From NCBI GenBank assembly GCA_900770225.1, contig CAAGJU010000074.1, positions 1 through 36,292 on the forward strand: a stretch of DNA of 36,292 bases, in the 5' to 3' direction. This stretch comes from Lachnospiraceae bacterium (GTDB lineage Bacteria; Bacillota; Clostridia; Lachnospirales; Lachnospiraceae). Within the stretch, counting starts at the first letter, position 1. Every line of letters starts with the position of its first letter. The notes beneath the pieces are model-generated. The model did not search any database and had not been told where the DNA came from. It was given only the letters and a program-made list of their open reading frames with translations. The position numbers and the translations under genes were made by a program. Below, in pieces: positions 1-8,372 of this stretch.

Positions 1-4
1 AAGC

Positions 5-69
5 CGTCGACACGCAGGCAGTTTTTGGGCATGCGAAGCATGCACAGAAAACTGTATGCGTGATCGACG
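5..69. repeat. Palindromic intergenic repeat, family B copy 1
   Basis: The arms CGTCGA/TCGACG (5-10, 64-69), CACGCA/TGCGTG (11-16, 57-62) and CAGTTTT/AAAACTG (19-25, 48-54) pair, and GCATGC-gaa-GCATGC (29-43) forms the tip. A related sequence lies in inverted orientation at 9433-9491, so this is a dispersed repeat. Function unknown. Confidence 0.75.
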
Positions 70-72
70 CAA

Positions 73-161
73 ACATGTATGAGCATGGAGCTTTGCGAAG
101 CAAAGCGAGAATGCGAATACATGTGCCGACTGCGGGAATCGCGCAGCGATGGAGCGGTCGG
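73..161. repeat. Tandem hairpin repeat, family C copy 1
   Basis: The first hairpin pairs ACATGTAT (73-80) with ATACATGT (117-124), GCAT with ATGC, and GCTTTGC-gaa-GCAAAGC at the tip. The second pairs CCGAC (126-130) with GTCGG (157-161) and ATCGC with GCGAT around a gca loop. The same two-hairpin layout occurs at 25906-25991. It fills most of the gap before pth. I see no clear promoter for pth in the remaining bases. Confidence 0.65.
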
Positions 162-240
162 GCTTAATACAGTACTGTGGTATCAATTTTGATATGGGGT
201 TTACTGTATATGTCCGTCGCAAGCCAGTAGGGAGGACACA

Positions 241-816
241 ATGTATCTGATCGCAGGGCTCGGGAACCCGGGACGCAAATATGAAAAAACCAAACACAAC
301 GTGGGGTTCGAAGTGATCGATGAACTGATCGAGCGCTATCACGTGCCCTACGGCGGCCTGGATCGGAAGGCGCTCTACGGCAAGGCGGTCATCGGTGGGC
401 AGAAGTGCATTCTGATCAAGCCGATGACCTATATGAACCTGTCCGGCGAAGCGGTCTGCGCCTATCTGGATTATTACAAGATGAACCCGGAGACGGATCT
501 GATCGTCATCTACGATGACATCGATCTGGATCCCGGGCAGCTGCGCATCCGGAAAAAAGGCAGCGCCGGCGGCCACAATGGCATGAAGAACATCATCGCC
601 ATGACGGGCACCGATGCTTTTGCCAGAATCCGCGTGGGAACCGGGGCAAAGCCCGAGAACTGGGATCTGGCGGATTATGTGCTGGCGCCATTCGGAAAGG
701 ACGAGCGGAAGGCGGTGGACGAGGCGGAAAAAAATGCCGCGGATGCCGTGGAGCTGATCGTTCAGGGCGATATGGACAGAGCGATGAATCTGTTCAACCG
801 GAAACCGGAGAAATAA
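241..816 (+). CDS. pth: Peptidyl-tRNA hydrolase
   Basis: This 191-residue protein has the normal length of bacterial Pth, the cytosolic enzyme that cleaves the ester bond of peptidyl-tRNAs dropped by stalled ribosomes and so recycles the tRNA. Visible family features are the N-terminal GLGNPG motif, the following TKHNVGF segment with the catalytic histidine, the KPMTYMNLSG segment, the YDDIDL strand and the GSAGGHNGMK loop. The ATG at 241 follows a GGAGG ribosome binding site about 5 bases upstream. mfd begins 23 bases downstream, and the pth-mfd order is common in Firmicutes, so the two are probably cotranscribed. Nothing in the sequence looks damaged. Confidence 0.97.
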   Translation: MYLIAGLGNPGRKYEKTKHNVGFEVIDELIERYHVPYGGLDRKALYGKAVIGGQKCILIKPMTYMNLSGEAVCAYLDYYKMNPETDLIVIYDDIDLDPGQLRIRKKGSAGGHNGMKNIIAMTGTDAFARIRVGTGAKPENWDLADYVLAPFGKDERKAVDEAEKNAADAVELIVQGDMDRAMNLFNRKPEK

Positions 817-839
817 CGAAGTTATAAGGAATTGAAGAA

Positions 840-3800
840 ATGATAGAAGCACTGAAGCTTCCGGCCGGGGAGATCGTAGAATCGGATGAGATTCTGCAGA
901 GCTGCGCGGAGAAGGGAATCACGGAGATATCCGGGTGCATTGATTCTCAGAAAGCGCATCTCGCAGCGTGCCTTCACCCGGAGGGCAGCGCATCTCTTCT
1001 CGTTTCTGAAAATGAGAAGAAGGCGCGTGAACTCTTTGATGACATGCAGCTTTTTGCGCCGGATGTGATGTATTTCCCACGGAGGGATCTGCTTTTTGAA
1101 GGAGCGGATGTCGAGGGAAATCTGCTGACAAGGCAGAGAATTCAGGTTATCAGAGCACTGATCGAGCAGGAGAATGTCACCATCGTCACCAGTACAGGGG
1201 GATGTATGGACCACCTCCTGCCTCTTCGCGTGTTTGAAAATAATATCCTGCGGATCGAGACGGGCGGCACACTGGATCTCACGAAGACGGCTGCCATGCT
1301 CGCCCGGATGGGCTATGAGCGGACAGCGCAGACGGATGCCGCCGGTCAGTTTTCCATTCGCGGAGACATTCTCGATATCTATGACCTCACGGAGGAAAAA
1401 CCGTGGCGCGTTGAGCTCTGGGGTGATGAGGTGGATACGATCCGCACGTTCGATCCGGACAGTCAGCGTTCGCTCGGTGAACAGAGCGCGATCAGCGTCT
1501 TCCCGGCGACAGAGTGGATCGGCAGAGATCAGGATGAGGATGCCGGCGGAGGCACAGGCAGTCAGGGTGAGAATGCAGACTGGGAAGAGGCCTTCGGCGG
1601 TGAATCGGGAAGAATGTCAGCGTCATACGCACGGCATCTGACGGATACGTTTCCGGATTATCTGCCGGAGGGAAGCATTATTTTTCTCGATGAGCCGATG
1701 CGGATCATGGATGCCGCGAAGAGCATCTCGGAGGAGTACCGGGAGGCTGTCCGCCGGCGTGCCGAAGAGGGAAAAGCAGATCCGGCGGCGGCAGACCGGA
1801 TGATCACCGATGACATGCTGGCAGCGGATCTGGAGCGCAGGCGCTGTACGGCACTCTGTCTCATGGAGCAGCACCATCTGCCGATGGAGATCCGGCGCCG
1901 CTTTTCCGTGACGGCGAGGGCCGTCAGTCCCTACAACAATCAGTTCGGCATGCTGGAAAAGGACCTGAAGCGGTGGAAGGACAACGGAAACCGCATCATC
2001 CTGCTGTCAGCGTCGAGATCCAGGGGAATACGGCTGGCGGAAAATCTGACTGCAGACGGCATCTCCGCGTTTTTCAGCGAAGATGAAAGCAGGAAGCTGA
2101 ATCCTGGCGAAATCATGGTGGCGCACGGGTCGATCGCCCGCGGTTTTGAGTATCCGCTGCAGAAGTTCGTGGTCATCACGGAGTCCGACATCTTCGGCGC
2201 GCAGCGCGTGAGAAAAAAGCCCGCAGCCCGCACCGAATCGGATGCGCAGAAGGTCATTCACGATTTTTCCGAGCTCTCCGTCGGTGATTATGTCGTACAT
2301 GAGGACCACGGCATCGGTATTTACCGCGGCATGGAGAAAGTCACCTCCGACGGTACGACACGTGATTACATACGCATCGAGTATGCGGGCGGCAGTTCGC
2401 TTTTTATTCCTGCCTCCCAGCTGGAGCTGCTGCAGAAGTATTCCGGCGCCTCGGAACAGCGCCCGAAGATCAGCACGCTCGGCGGCAGGGAGTGGGGCGA
2501 GTCCAGGCGGAAGGTGCGCAGCGCGGTAAAAAATATCGCGAAGGAGCTCGTCTCACTGTATGCGGCGCGGAGCAACGCGGAGGGATTCCGCTACGACCCC
2601 GACACGGAGTGGCAGCGGGAATTCGAGGAGATGTTCCCGTTCGAGGAGACGGAGAGCCAGCTGCGCGCGATCGCGGAGACCAAGAAGGACATGGAGAGCG
2701 GAAAGGTGATGGACCGTCTGATCTGCGGCGATGTGGGCTACGGCAAGACGGAGGTCGCAATCCGGGCCGCCTTCAAGGCCGTGCAGAACCAGAAGCAGGT
2801 CGTGCTTCTCTGCCCGACAACGATCCTTGCCCAGCAGCATTACAACACCTTCACGCAGAGAATGAAGGACTTTCCGGTGCGCGTCGATCTGCTCAGCCGC
2901 TTCCGGTCGTCTGCCCAGCAGCATAAGACGCTGAAGGATCTGGAGAAGGGCATGGTCGATATCCTGATCGGCACCCACCGTGTCCTGTCCTCCGATGTGA
3001 AGTTCAAGGACCTGGGGCTGCTGATCATTGATGAGGAGCAGCGCTTCGGTGTGTCCTCCAAGGAAAAAATAAAGGAGCTCCGTAAAAACATCGATGTTCT
3101 GACGCTCACGGCGACGCCGATTCCCCGGACGCTCCACATGAGCCTGATCGGCATCCGGGATATCAGCATGCTGGAGGAGCCGCCGCTCGACCGCATGCCG
3201 ATCCAGACCTATGTCATGGAGTATGACGATGAGATCGCCAGGGAGGCAATCAGCCGCGAGCTCGCGCGGGGCGGACAGGTGTATTTTGTGTACAACCGGG
3301 TGCGCGGCATCGCGGAGATGACGAAGAGAATCCGTGAGCTTGTGCCGGATGCCGTGGTGGAATATGCGCACGGCCAGATGGATGAGAGGCAGCTGGAGAA
3401 GATCATGGTCCGCTTCGTCAACGGTGAGATCGATGTGCTTGTCTCGACGACGATCATCGAGACGGGCATGGATATTCCGAACGTGAATACGCTGATCATT
3501 GCCGATTCCGACAGACTCGGCCTCTCCCAGCTCTATCAGCTGCGCGGGCGCGTGGGACGGTCCAGCCGGAACGCCTATGCTTTTCTCATGTATCAGAAGA
3601 ACAGGGTTCTGAAGGAAACGGCCGAAAAAAGACTTGCCGCGATCCGCGAGTTCACGGATCTGGGCAGCGGCGTGAAGATCGCGATGCGCGACCTGGAGAT
3701 CCGTGGCGCCGGCAATCTGCTCGGCGCGGAGCAGTCCGGTCACATGGAGAGCGTGGGCTACGATCTCTACTGTAAGATGCTCCGTGAGGCTGTCCTGGAG

Positions 3801-4436
3801 GAAAAGGGCGGTCAGCCGGAGGAGGAATTTGAGACTTCTGTGGATATTCAGGTCACCGCGTATATCCCTTCGACCTATATTGAGGAAGAAAATCAGAAGC
3901 TGGATATTTACAAGAGGATCTCTTCCATCCGAAATGAGACGGAGGCGGAAGACATGCTGGATGAGCTGCTTGACCGCTTCGGTGAACCGCCGGCAGAGGT
4001 GCGGAGTCTGATCGATGTCGCACTTCTCCGGGAGGAAGCGCACCGCGTCTTCATTACGGAGATCCGGCAGACGGGCGATGAGATCCGTTTTACGTTCCTG
4101 AAGGACGCGAAACTGGACGGAACGGTGATCCCGGAGCTGGTGAGTGAACCGGTCTATGGCGGACGGCTCAGCTTTCATCCCGGTGAGACCCCGTATTTTC
4201 TGTATATCCGGGAAAAACAGCTGGCACGGCCGGTGCGTGCGGGAAGAGCGGCGGGTCCGCGCGGCATGCGCCGCCCGGTGGCCGGTCTGAAGACGGTGGG
4301 TGCGAAGACAGCTGCCGGAGCGAAAACGGCTGCGGGAGCGACAACTGCTGTGGCGCGGCAGCCGAAGCGGAAGAGCGTGCTGCAGGAGACGAAGGCGCTG
4401 GTGCACGATATGCAGCGGATGCTGCCTCGCAACTGA
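840..4436 (+). CDS. mfd: Transcription-repair coupling factor Mfd
   Basis: This is an 1198-residue DNA translocase that removes RNA polymerase stalled at lesions and recruits UvrA for nucleotide excision repair. In order it shows a UvrB-like N-terminal region, an RNA-polymerase interaction domain starting near residue 477 (SVGDYVVHEDHGIGIYRG), a superfamily 2 helicase motor with Walker A GDVGYGKTE near residue 631 and a DEEQ box near 730, the TATPIPRTLHMS motif, and the TRG region around RGRVGRS. Two parts are unusual. There is an acidic glycine-rich insert near residues 235-260. There is also a low-complexity Ala/Lys/Thr stretch before the last 25 residues (near 1143-1172). The total is slightly longer than typical homologues. 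It lies 23 bases after pth. Confidence 0.97.
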   Translation: MIEALKLPAGEIVESDEILQSCAEKGITEISGCIDSQKAHLAACLHPEGSASLLVSENEKKARELFDDMQLFAPDVMYFPRRDLLFEGADVEGNLLTRQRIQVIRALIEQENVTIVTSTGGCMDHLLPLRVFENNILRIETGGTLDLTKTAAMLARMGYERTAQTDAAGQFSIRGDILDIYDLTEEKPWRVELWGDEVDTIRTFDPDSQRSLGEQSAISVFPATEWIGRDQDEDAGGGTGSQGENADWEEAFGGESGRMSASYARHLTDTFPDYLPEGSIIFLDEPMRIMDAAKSISEEYREAVRRRAEEGKADPAAADRMITDDMLAADLERRRCTALCLMEQHHLPMEIRRRFSVTARAVSPYNNQFGMLEKDLKRWKDNGNRIILLSASRSRGIRLAENLTADGISAFFSEDESRKLNPGEIMVAHGSIARGFEYPLQKFVVITESDIFGAQRVRKKPAARTESDAQKVIHDFSELSVGDYVVHEDHGIGIYRGMEKVTSDGTTRDYIRIEYAGGSSLFIPASQLELLQKYSGASEQRPKISTLGGREWGESRRKVRSAVKNIAKELVSLYAARSNAEGFRYDPDTEWQREFEEMFPFEETESQLRAIAETKKDMESGKVMDRLICGDVGYGKTEVAIRAAFKAVQNQKQVVLLCPTTILAQQHYNTFTQRMKDFPVRVDLLSRFRSSAQQHKTLKDLEKGMVDILIGTHRVLSSDVKFKDLGLLIIDEEQRFGVSSKEKIKELRKNIDVLTLTATPIPRTLHMSLIGIRDISMLEEPPLDRMPIQTYVMEYDDEIAREAISRELARGGQVYFVYNRVRGIAEMTKRIRELVPDAVVEYAHGQMDERQLEKIMVRFVNGEIDVLVSTTIIETGMDIPNVNTLIIADSDRLGLSQLYQLRGRVGRSSRNAYAFLMYQKNRVLKETAEKRLAAIREFTDLGSGVKIAMRDLEIRGAGNLLGAEQSGHMESVGYDLYCKMLREAVLEEKGGQPEEEFETSVDIQVTAYIPSTYIEEENQKLDIYKRISSIRNETEAEDMLDELLDRFGEPPAEVRSLIDVALLREEAHRVFITEIRQTGDEIRFTFLKDAKLDGTVIPELVSEPVYGGRLSFHPGETPYFLYIREKQLARPVRAGRAAGPRGMRRPVAGLKTVGAKTAAGAKTAAGATTAVARQPKRKSVLQETKALVHDMQRMLPRN

Positions 4437-4466
4437 TGTTGCGATTCAGACACTGTCAGAGCCACG

Positions 4467-4606
4467 GAACACATGGAGACTTCCAAGCCGAGACCTCCGC
4501 AGGCGTCGGTGGTTGGCGAATCCGAGGCGAAGCCGATGGATGAGCTTACCACCGCTACGCCGAGGACAAGCGAGAGCGCGTCGAGGCTGGAAGCCTCCAT
4601 ATGTTC
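4467..4606. repeat. MITE-like palindromic repeat, family A copy 1
   Basis: This is a 140-bp element between mfd and prsA. Its 18-bp imperfect terminal inverted repeats (4467-4484 and 4589-4606) match at 16 of 18 positions. An internal CGGTGGT/ACCACCG pair gives a branched fold. Its core closely resembles the reverse complement of the element at 25461-25592. There is no coding capacity of its own, and the transposase source is unknown. Confidence 0.75.
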
Positions 4607-4625
4607 TGGGGCTGGCATTTATGTG

Positions 4626-4654
4626 TTGCCCCGCAGGCGTAAAAAGGCTATAAT
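4626..4654 (+). promoter_or_regulatory. Candidate sigma-A promoter of prsA
   Basis: TTGCCC (4626-4631) is followed after 17 bp by a perfect TATAAT (4649-4654), 66 bp before the prsA start. It sits just after repeat A. The -35 box matches consensus at 4 of 6 positions. Confidence 0.55.
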
Positions 4655-4720
4655 CGGTGAAGCGGTCTGTTTATCAGGGCAGATGTCGCGGATTTAATAT
4701 GGTAACGGAGGAATTTTTTC

Positions 4721-5962
4721 ATGAAATACAGTAATAAGGCACTTGCTGCCGGACTGCTTACGATGTGCCTGGCAGGGTCCATGCTGGCAGGATGCGGCAG
4801 TGTGGATGGCTCGGCGACGGCTATGGTGGTCAATGATGAGAAGATCAATCTCGGAACGGCTGCGTTTTATCTGAATTATCAGGTGGCGGAGACGACAAAC
4901 CTTCTGACGAGCTACGGCATGGGTACGGTCGGCAATATCTGGGATAATGTCTACCAGGTGGCTACCTCTTCTGCCGAGGAGCAGACGTACGGTGATAACC
5001 TGAAAGAGACGTCGCAGAAGAATCTGATCCAGGCGATCGTTCTGCGGCAGCATGCGGATGAGTATCAGGTGACGATTCCGGATGATCTGCAGACGAAGAT
5101 CGATGATGCTGCTTCCTATACCTATTCGCATAATCAGGATGCGCTGGACGCCATGGGCACGACAGAGGATGACATCAAGACATGTCTTGAGCTGTCCACG
5201 ATCCAGAGCCTCATGTATGATCCGATGGTAGCTGACACGGACAAGAATGTGTCCGATGAAGAGGCAGCGGAGTCTACGATCACATATGCCCGTACTGCGC
5301 TGACAACGACGGACAGCTCTACGATGACGAAGTCGGAAAAAAGCGATGACGAGAAAAAGCAGCTGCATGATGAGCTGCAGGAGCTTCTGGATATGACGAA
5401 TCAGTCTGACGATCCGGCAAGCTATGATATGAAGACGGCCGCTTCAAATCTGGATTCCACGAACATCGCCTGCACGACATATTCTTTTGACAAGGATGAT
5501 GATGTGATGCCCTCTGAGGTGCTCGACGCGGCAAGGTCGCTGTCTGACGGCCAGCTCTATGACGGTGTCATTGATACCGGCGATTACTATTACATTGTCC
5601 GGATGGATAAGGTTCACGATGATGAAGCTACGGAAAATAACCGCCAGTCGATCATCTCTCAGCGCGAGCAGGATAATTATCAGAGCAAGCTGGATGACTG
5701 GGTCAATGCTTCGACAGTGACATTGGAGAAGCCATGGACAAAGCTGGTGGTATCTGATAAAAACGGCTATAACGTCAAGGCGGCGACAACCTCTACGTCG
5801 GGCAGCGAAGCTGTTTCGTCGACATCAGGCAGCACTTCTGTTTCATCAACTTCGGGCAGTGCGTCAACTTCATCGACATCAGGCACATCTGCTTCGTCCT
5901 CAGCCGGCAGCACATCTGCTTCATCGACGGCCGGCAGTGTGTCTGCTTCATCGGCAGAGTAA
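4721..5962 (+). CDS. PrsA/SurA-like foldase lipoprotein
   Basis: This 413-residue exported lipoprotein probably helps secreted proteins fold outside the membrane. The N-terminus is a lipoprotein signal: Lys-Tyr-Ser-Asn-Lys, a hydrophobic stretch and the lipobox LAGC with the lipidated cysteine at about residue 25. A SurA-N-like helical region follows (VVNDEKINLGTAAFYL). A degenerate parvulin-type region includes LSDGQLYDGVIDTGDYYYIV near 267-290, so peptidyl-prolyl isomerase activity is likely but not certain. The last 55 or so residues are almost only Ser, Thr, Gly and Ala in STSG-like repeats, probably an extended linker or wall-spanning tail. The GGAGG at 4707-4711 fixes the start. The next gene, lgt, encodes the enzyme that would lipidate it. 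Confidence 0.8.
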   Translation: MKYSNKALAAGLLTMCLAGSMLAGCGSVDGSATAMVVNDEKINLGTAAFYLNYQVAETTNLLTSYGMGTVGNIWDNVYQVATSSAEEQTYGDNLKETSQKNLIQAIVLRQHADEYQVTIPDDLQTKIDDAASYTYSHNQDALDAMGTTEDDIKTCLELSTIQSLMYDPMVADTDKNVSDEEAAESTITYARTALTTTDSSTMTKSEKSDDEKKQLHDELQELLDMTNQSDDPASYDMKTAASNLDSTNIACTTYSFDKDDDVMPSEVLDAARSLSDGQLYDGVIDTGDYYYIVRMDKVHDDEATENNRQSIISQREQDNYQSKLDDWVNASTVTLEKPWTKLVVSDKNGYNVKAATTSTSGSEAVSSTSGSTSVSSTSGSASTSSTSGTSASSSAGSTSASSTAGSVSASSAE

Positions 5963-5981
5963 GGTTCTGTCTGTATGATTT

Positions 5982-6026
5982 GCCATCAGATCCCGGACGT
6001 TTCCGCCCGCCTTCTGGTGGCTTTGT
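5982..6026 (+). terminator. Intrinsic terminator after the foldase gene
   Basis: GCCATCAGA (5982-5990) pairs with TCTGGTGGC (6013-6021) in a 9-bp stem with one wobble, followed by TTTGTT. It lies 20 bp after the stop codon. Confidence 0.5.
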
Positions 6027-6147
6027 TATCATAACGGCAGAGACTGAAACTGCAGTTCGAGGGATCGCGCGGCTTCGCCCGGGGACGGGTGTACGGCATG
6101 TATGCCGGGCTGACACAACGTGAATAAGAATCCGGAAAGGATACGAT

Positions 6148-7053
6148 ATGTACAATGATCTGTTTTCCATAGGACCGTTTACCGTGCATATGTACGGTGT
6201 GATGACGGCGGTCGGGATCATCTGCGCTTATTTTATTGCTTCACATCGCGCAAAAATAAAGAGACTGACACAGAGGAAGAGCGACGAGATCTTCGGCCTC
6301 GCTGTTTTTATGATCCTGTTCGGTTATCTCTGTTCGAAACTTCTCTATATTGTCACGATCATTCCCTATCTCATGGATGGGAGCATGACACTGTCCGGCG
6401 CCATTACCGGCGGCTGGGTTATCTACGGAGGCCTCTTTGGCGGCCTGCTCGGCGGTATTATCTACTGCAGATGGCGAAAGGTCGATTTCTGGGAATACAT
6501 GGATATTGCCGTGCCGGCGGTTGCTTTTGCCCAGGGCTGCGGAAGAATCGGCTGCTTTTTCGCGGGCTGCTGCTACGGACTGGAGACGGACAGCAGCTGG
6601 TTTTACCTTGAATTTTCGAACTCTGCCTATGCGCCGAACCACGTGCATCTGATCCCGACGGAGCTGATCATGAGCGCGGGCGACTTCCTTCTGTTTTTCG
6701 TACTGCTCTGGTATGAGAAAAAGGTGCAGAAGAAGGAGGGCGAAGTCCTCGGACTGTACCTGACATTATACAGTATCGGCAGATTTATTGTTGAGTTTTT
6801 CCGCGGCGATACGATCCGCGGACAGATCGGTATTCTCTCCACGTCACAGTTCATCGGTATTTTTGCCGCGGCTGCCGGCCTGATCATTCTGATCGTTCAG
6901 CGGCACAACGGCCGGCCAGTGGAGGAACTGCTGGCTGAAAATATCCGCGAGTGCGAAGCTGCAGAGAATGCGAATGCGGAGACTGAGGCGTCAGCGGAGC
7001 AGAACGAGAACGCAACAGAAAAATCAGATAGCAACGAGTCGACGGATGTGTAA
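6148..7053 (+). CDS. lgt: Phosphatidylglycerol-prolipoprotein diacylglyceryl transferase
   Basis: This 301-residue polytopic membrane enzyme transfers diacylglycerol from phosphatidylglycerol to the lipobox cysteine of prolipoproteins, the first step of lipoprotein maturation. The Lgt signature is visible as the segment GRIGCFFAGCCYG near residues 132-144. Several hydrophobic helices surround it, including VMTAVGIICAYFIA near the N-terminus and FIGIFAAAAGLIILIV near the C-terminus, and the conserved SIGRFIVEFFRGD segment is present. The C-terminal 40 residues are a hydrophilic Glu/Ala/Asn-rich tail not needed in typical Lgt. A GGAAAGGA ribosome binding site lies 6 bases before the ATG. It follows a lipoprotein gene and precedes mtnA by 56 bp, so it may be cotranscribed with mtnA. 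Confidence 0.96.
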   Translation: MYNDLFSIGPFTVHMYGVMTAVGIICAYFIASHRAKIKRLTQRKSDEIFGLAVFMILFGYLCSKLLYIVTIIPYLMDGSMTLSGAITGGWVIYGGLFGGLLGGIIYCRWRKVDFWEYMDIAVPAVAFAQGCGRIGCFFAGCCYGLETDSSWFYLEFSNSAYAPNHVHLIPTELIMSAGDFLLFFVLLWYEKKVQKKEGEVLGLYLTLYSIGRFIVEFFRGDTIRGQIGILSTSQFIGIFAAAAGLIILIVQRHNGRPVEELLAENIRECEAAENANAETEASAEQNENATEKSDSNESTDV

Positions 7054-7109
7054 CCGTCGAAATGAACAGGTAATGACGGGTCGGCGGACATGCGCCGGGA
7101 GGATGAAAA

Positions 7110-8210
7110 ATGAGTGAAAAGCAGAGCATCATGGATATCGATACAGTTTCTCTCGATGAATCGGATCATTCCATTGTGATCATCGATCAGACACTTCTTC
7201 CTTATGAGACAAAAACGATTCATCTCACAAGCCAGAAACAGATCTGGGACGCTATCTATACACTTCAGGTGCGCGGCGCGCCTGCGATCGGTGTGACAGC
7301 GGGATTCGGCATGTATCTGGCGGCGAGGGAGATCGCGGAGAAGACGGATTCTTTCGATGATTTTTACGCGGCATTCAAAAAAGCTGAGGATTATCTGGAT
7401 TCTTCCCGCCCGACGGCTGTCAATCTCTCCTGGGCTCTGAAGCAGATGGACAAAGTGGCGCTCGCAAACCGGGAGAAATCGCTTCCGGAAGTTGTGGAAG
7501 CACTTCATCAGGAGTCCATACGCATTCAGGAAGAGGATATCTGGGCATGCCATAAGCTCGGCGAGTACGGCCTGACGCTGGTAAAACCGGGTGACGGACT
7601 TCTTACACACTGCAATGCCGGCAAGCTGGCGGCAACGCGCTATGGCATGGCGACAGCACCGATGTATCTGGGACAGGAAAAGGGCTACGGTTTTCACGTG
7701 TACTGCGACGAGACGCGGCCGGTTCTGCAGGGTGCCCGCCTGACAGCAAAGGAACTGATGGATTCGGGTATTGATACGACGGTGATCTGCGACAACATGG
7801 TTTCCTCTCTCATGAAAGAGGGAAAAATACAGGCAGTATTTGTAGGCTGTGACCGCGTGGCGGCAAACGGCGATACGGCAAACAAGATCGGCACTTCCGG
7901 CGTTGCGATCATTGCAAAGCACTACGGCGTTCCCATGTACATCATGGCGCCGACTTCTACGATCGATATGAATACAAAGACCGGAGATGAGATCCACATT
8001 GAGCAGCGCAATCCGGATGAAGTCACGGAGATGTGGTATAAGAGAAGGATGGCGCCGGAAGGCGTGAAGGTTTACAATCCTGCCTTTGATGTGACGGATC
8101 ATGAACTGATCACGGCTATTGTCACGGAGTTTGGTATTGCGAGAGCGCCTTACACCGAGTCACTGAAGCAGATGATGGAGCGCAAGGCGGAGGCCGGCAG
8201 ACAGCAGTAA
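7110..8210 (+). CDS. mtnA: Methylthioribose-1-phosphate isomerase family (MtnA/DrdI)
   Basis: This 366-residue aldose-1-phosphate to ketose-1-phosphate isomerase has the full MtnA fold. Visible motifs are RGAPAIG (55-61), THCNAGKLA with the catalytic Cys at residue 168, and GCDRVAANGDTANKIGT with the catalytic Asp at residue 248. MtnA converts 5-methylthioribose-1-phosphate to methylthioribulose-1-phosphate. Close relatives (DrdI) act on 5-deoxyribose-1-phosphate from 5'-deoxyadenosine waste, and sequence alone does not separate the two here. No other gene of the aerobic methionine salvage pathway is nearby. A class II aldolase lies 5.2 kb downstream in the BMC operon. That matters because in the anaerobic salvage route (DHAP shunt) the MtnA product is cleaved by a class II aldolase. 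GGGAGG at 7097-7102 supports the start. Confidence 0.9.
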   Translation: MSEKQSIMDIDTVSLDESDHSIVIIDQTLLPYETKTIHLTSQKQIWDAIYTLQVRGAPAIGVTAGFGMYLAAREIAEKTDSFDDFYAAFKKAEDYLDSSRPTAVNLSWALKQMDKVALANREKSLPEVVEALHQESIRIQEEDIWACHKLGEYGLTLVKPGDGLLTHCNAGKLAATRYGMATAPMYLGQEKGYGFHVYCDETRPVLQGARLTAKELMDSGIDTTVICDNMVSSLMKEGKIQAVFVGCDRVAANGDTANKIGTSGVAIIAKHYGVPMYIMAPTSTIDMNTKTGDEIHIEQRNPDEVTEMWYKRRMAPEGVKVYNPAFDVTDHELITAIVTEFGIARAPYTESLKQMMERKAEAGRQQ

Positions 8211-8268
8211 TGCTGTGGAACGGATATACAAAGTCTGACGGCGAAGCTGAGGCAAAATAAATGCAAAG

Positions 8269-8292
8269 GTCAACAGATGAAAAAATGTTGAC
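8269..8292. other. Small hairpin in the mtnA-cysE gap
   Basis: GTCAACA (8269-8275) pairs with TGTTGAC (8286-8292). About 30 bp on, CGGCAGCT and AGCTGCCG form a second hairpin, flanked by A-runs rather than T-runs on this strand. Neither looks like a terminator for mtnA. The purpose is unclear. Confidence 0.4.
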
Positions 8293-8372
8293 GGGTAAAA
8301 TACGAAAACCGGCAGCTGACAGCAAAGCTGCCGAAAACAGGGGGACAGAGCGGAGGTCAGAAGAAAGCTGCG

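Noticed and set aside
2553..4406. 617-codon open frame on the minus strand
   Set aside because: It lies fully inside mfd, has no family motifs and is Arg/His/Leu-rich as expected for the antisense of a GC-rich gene.
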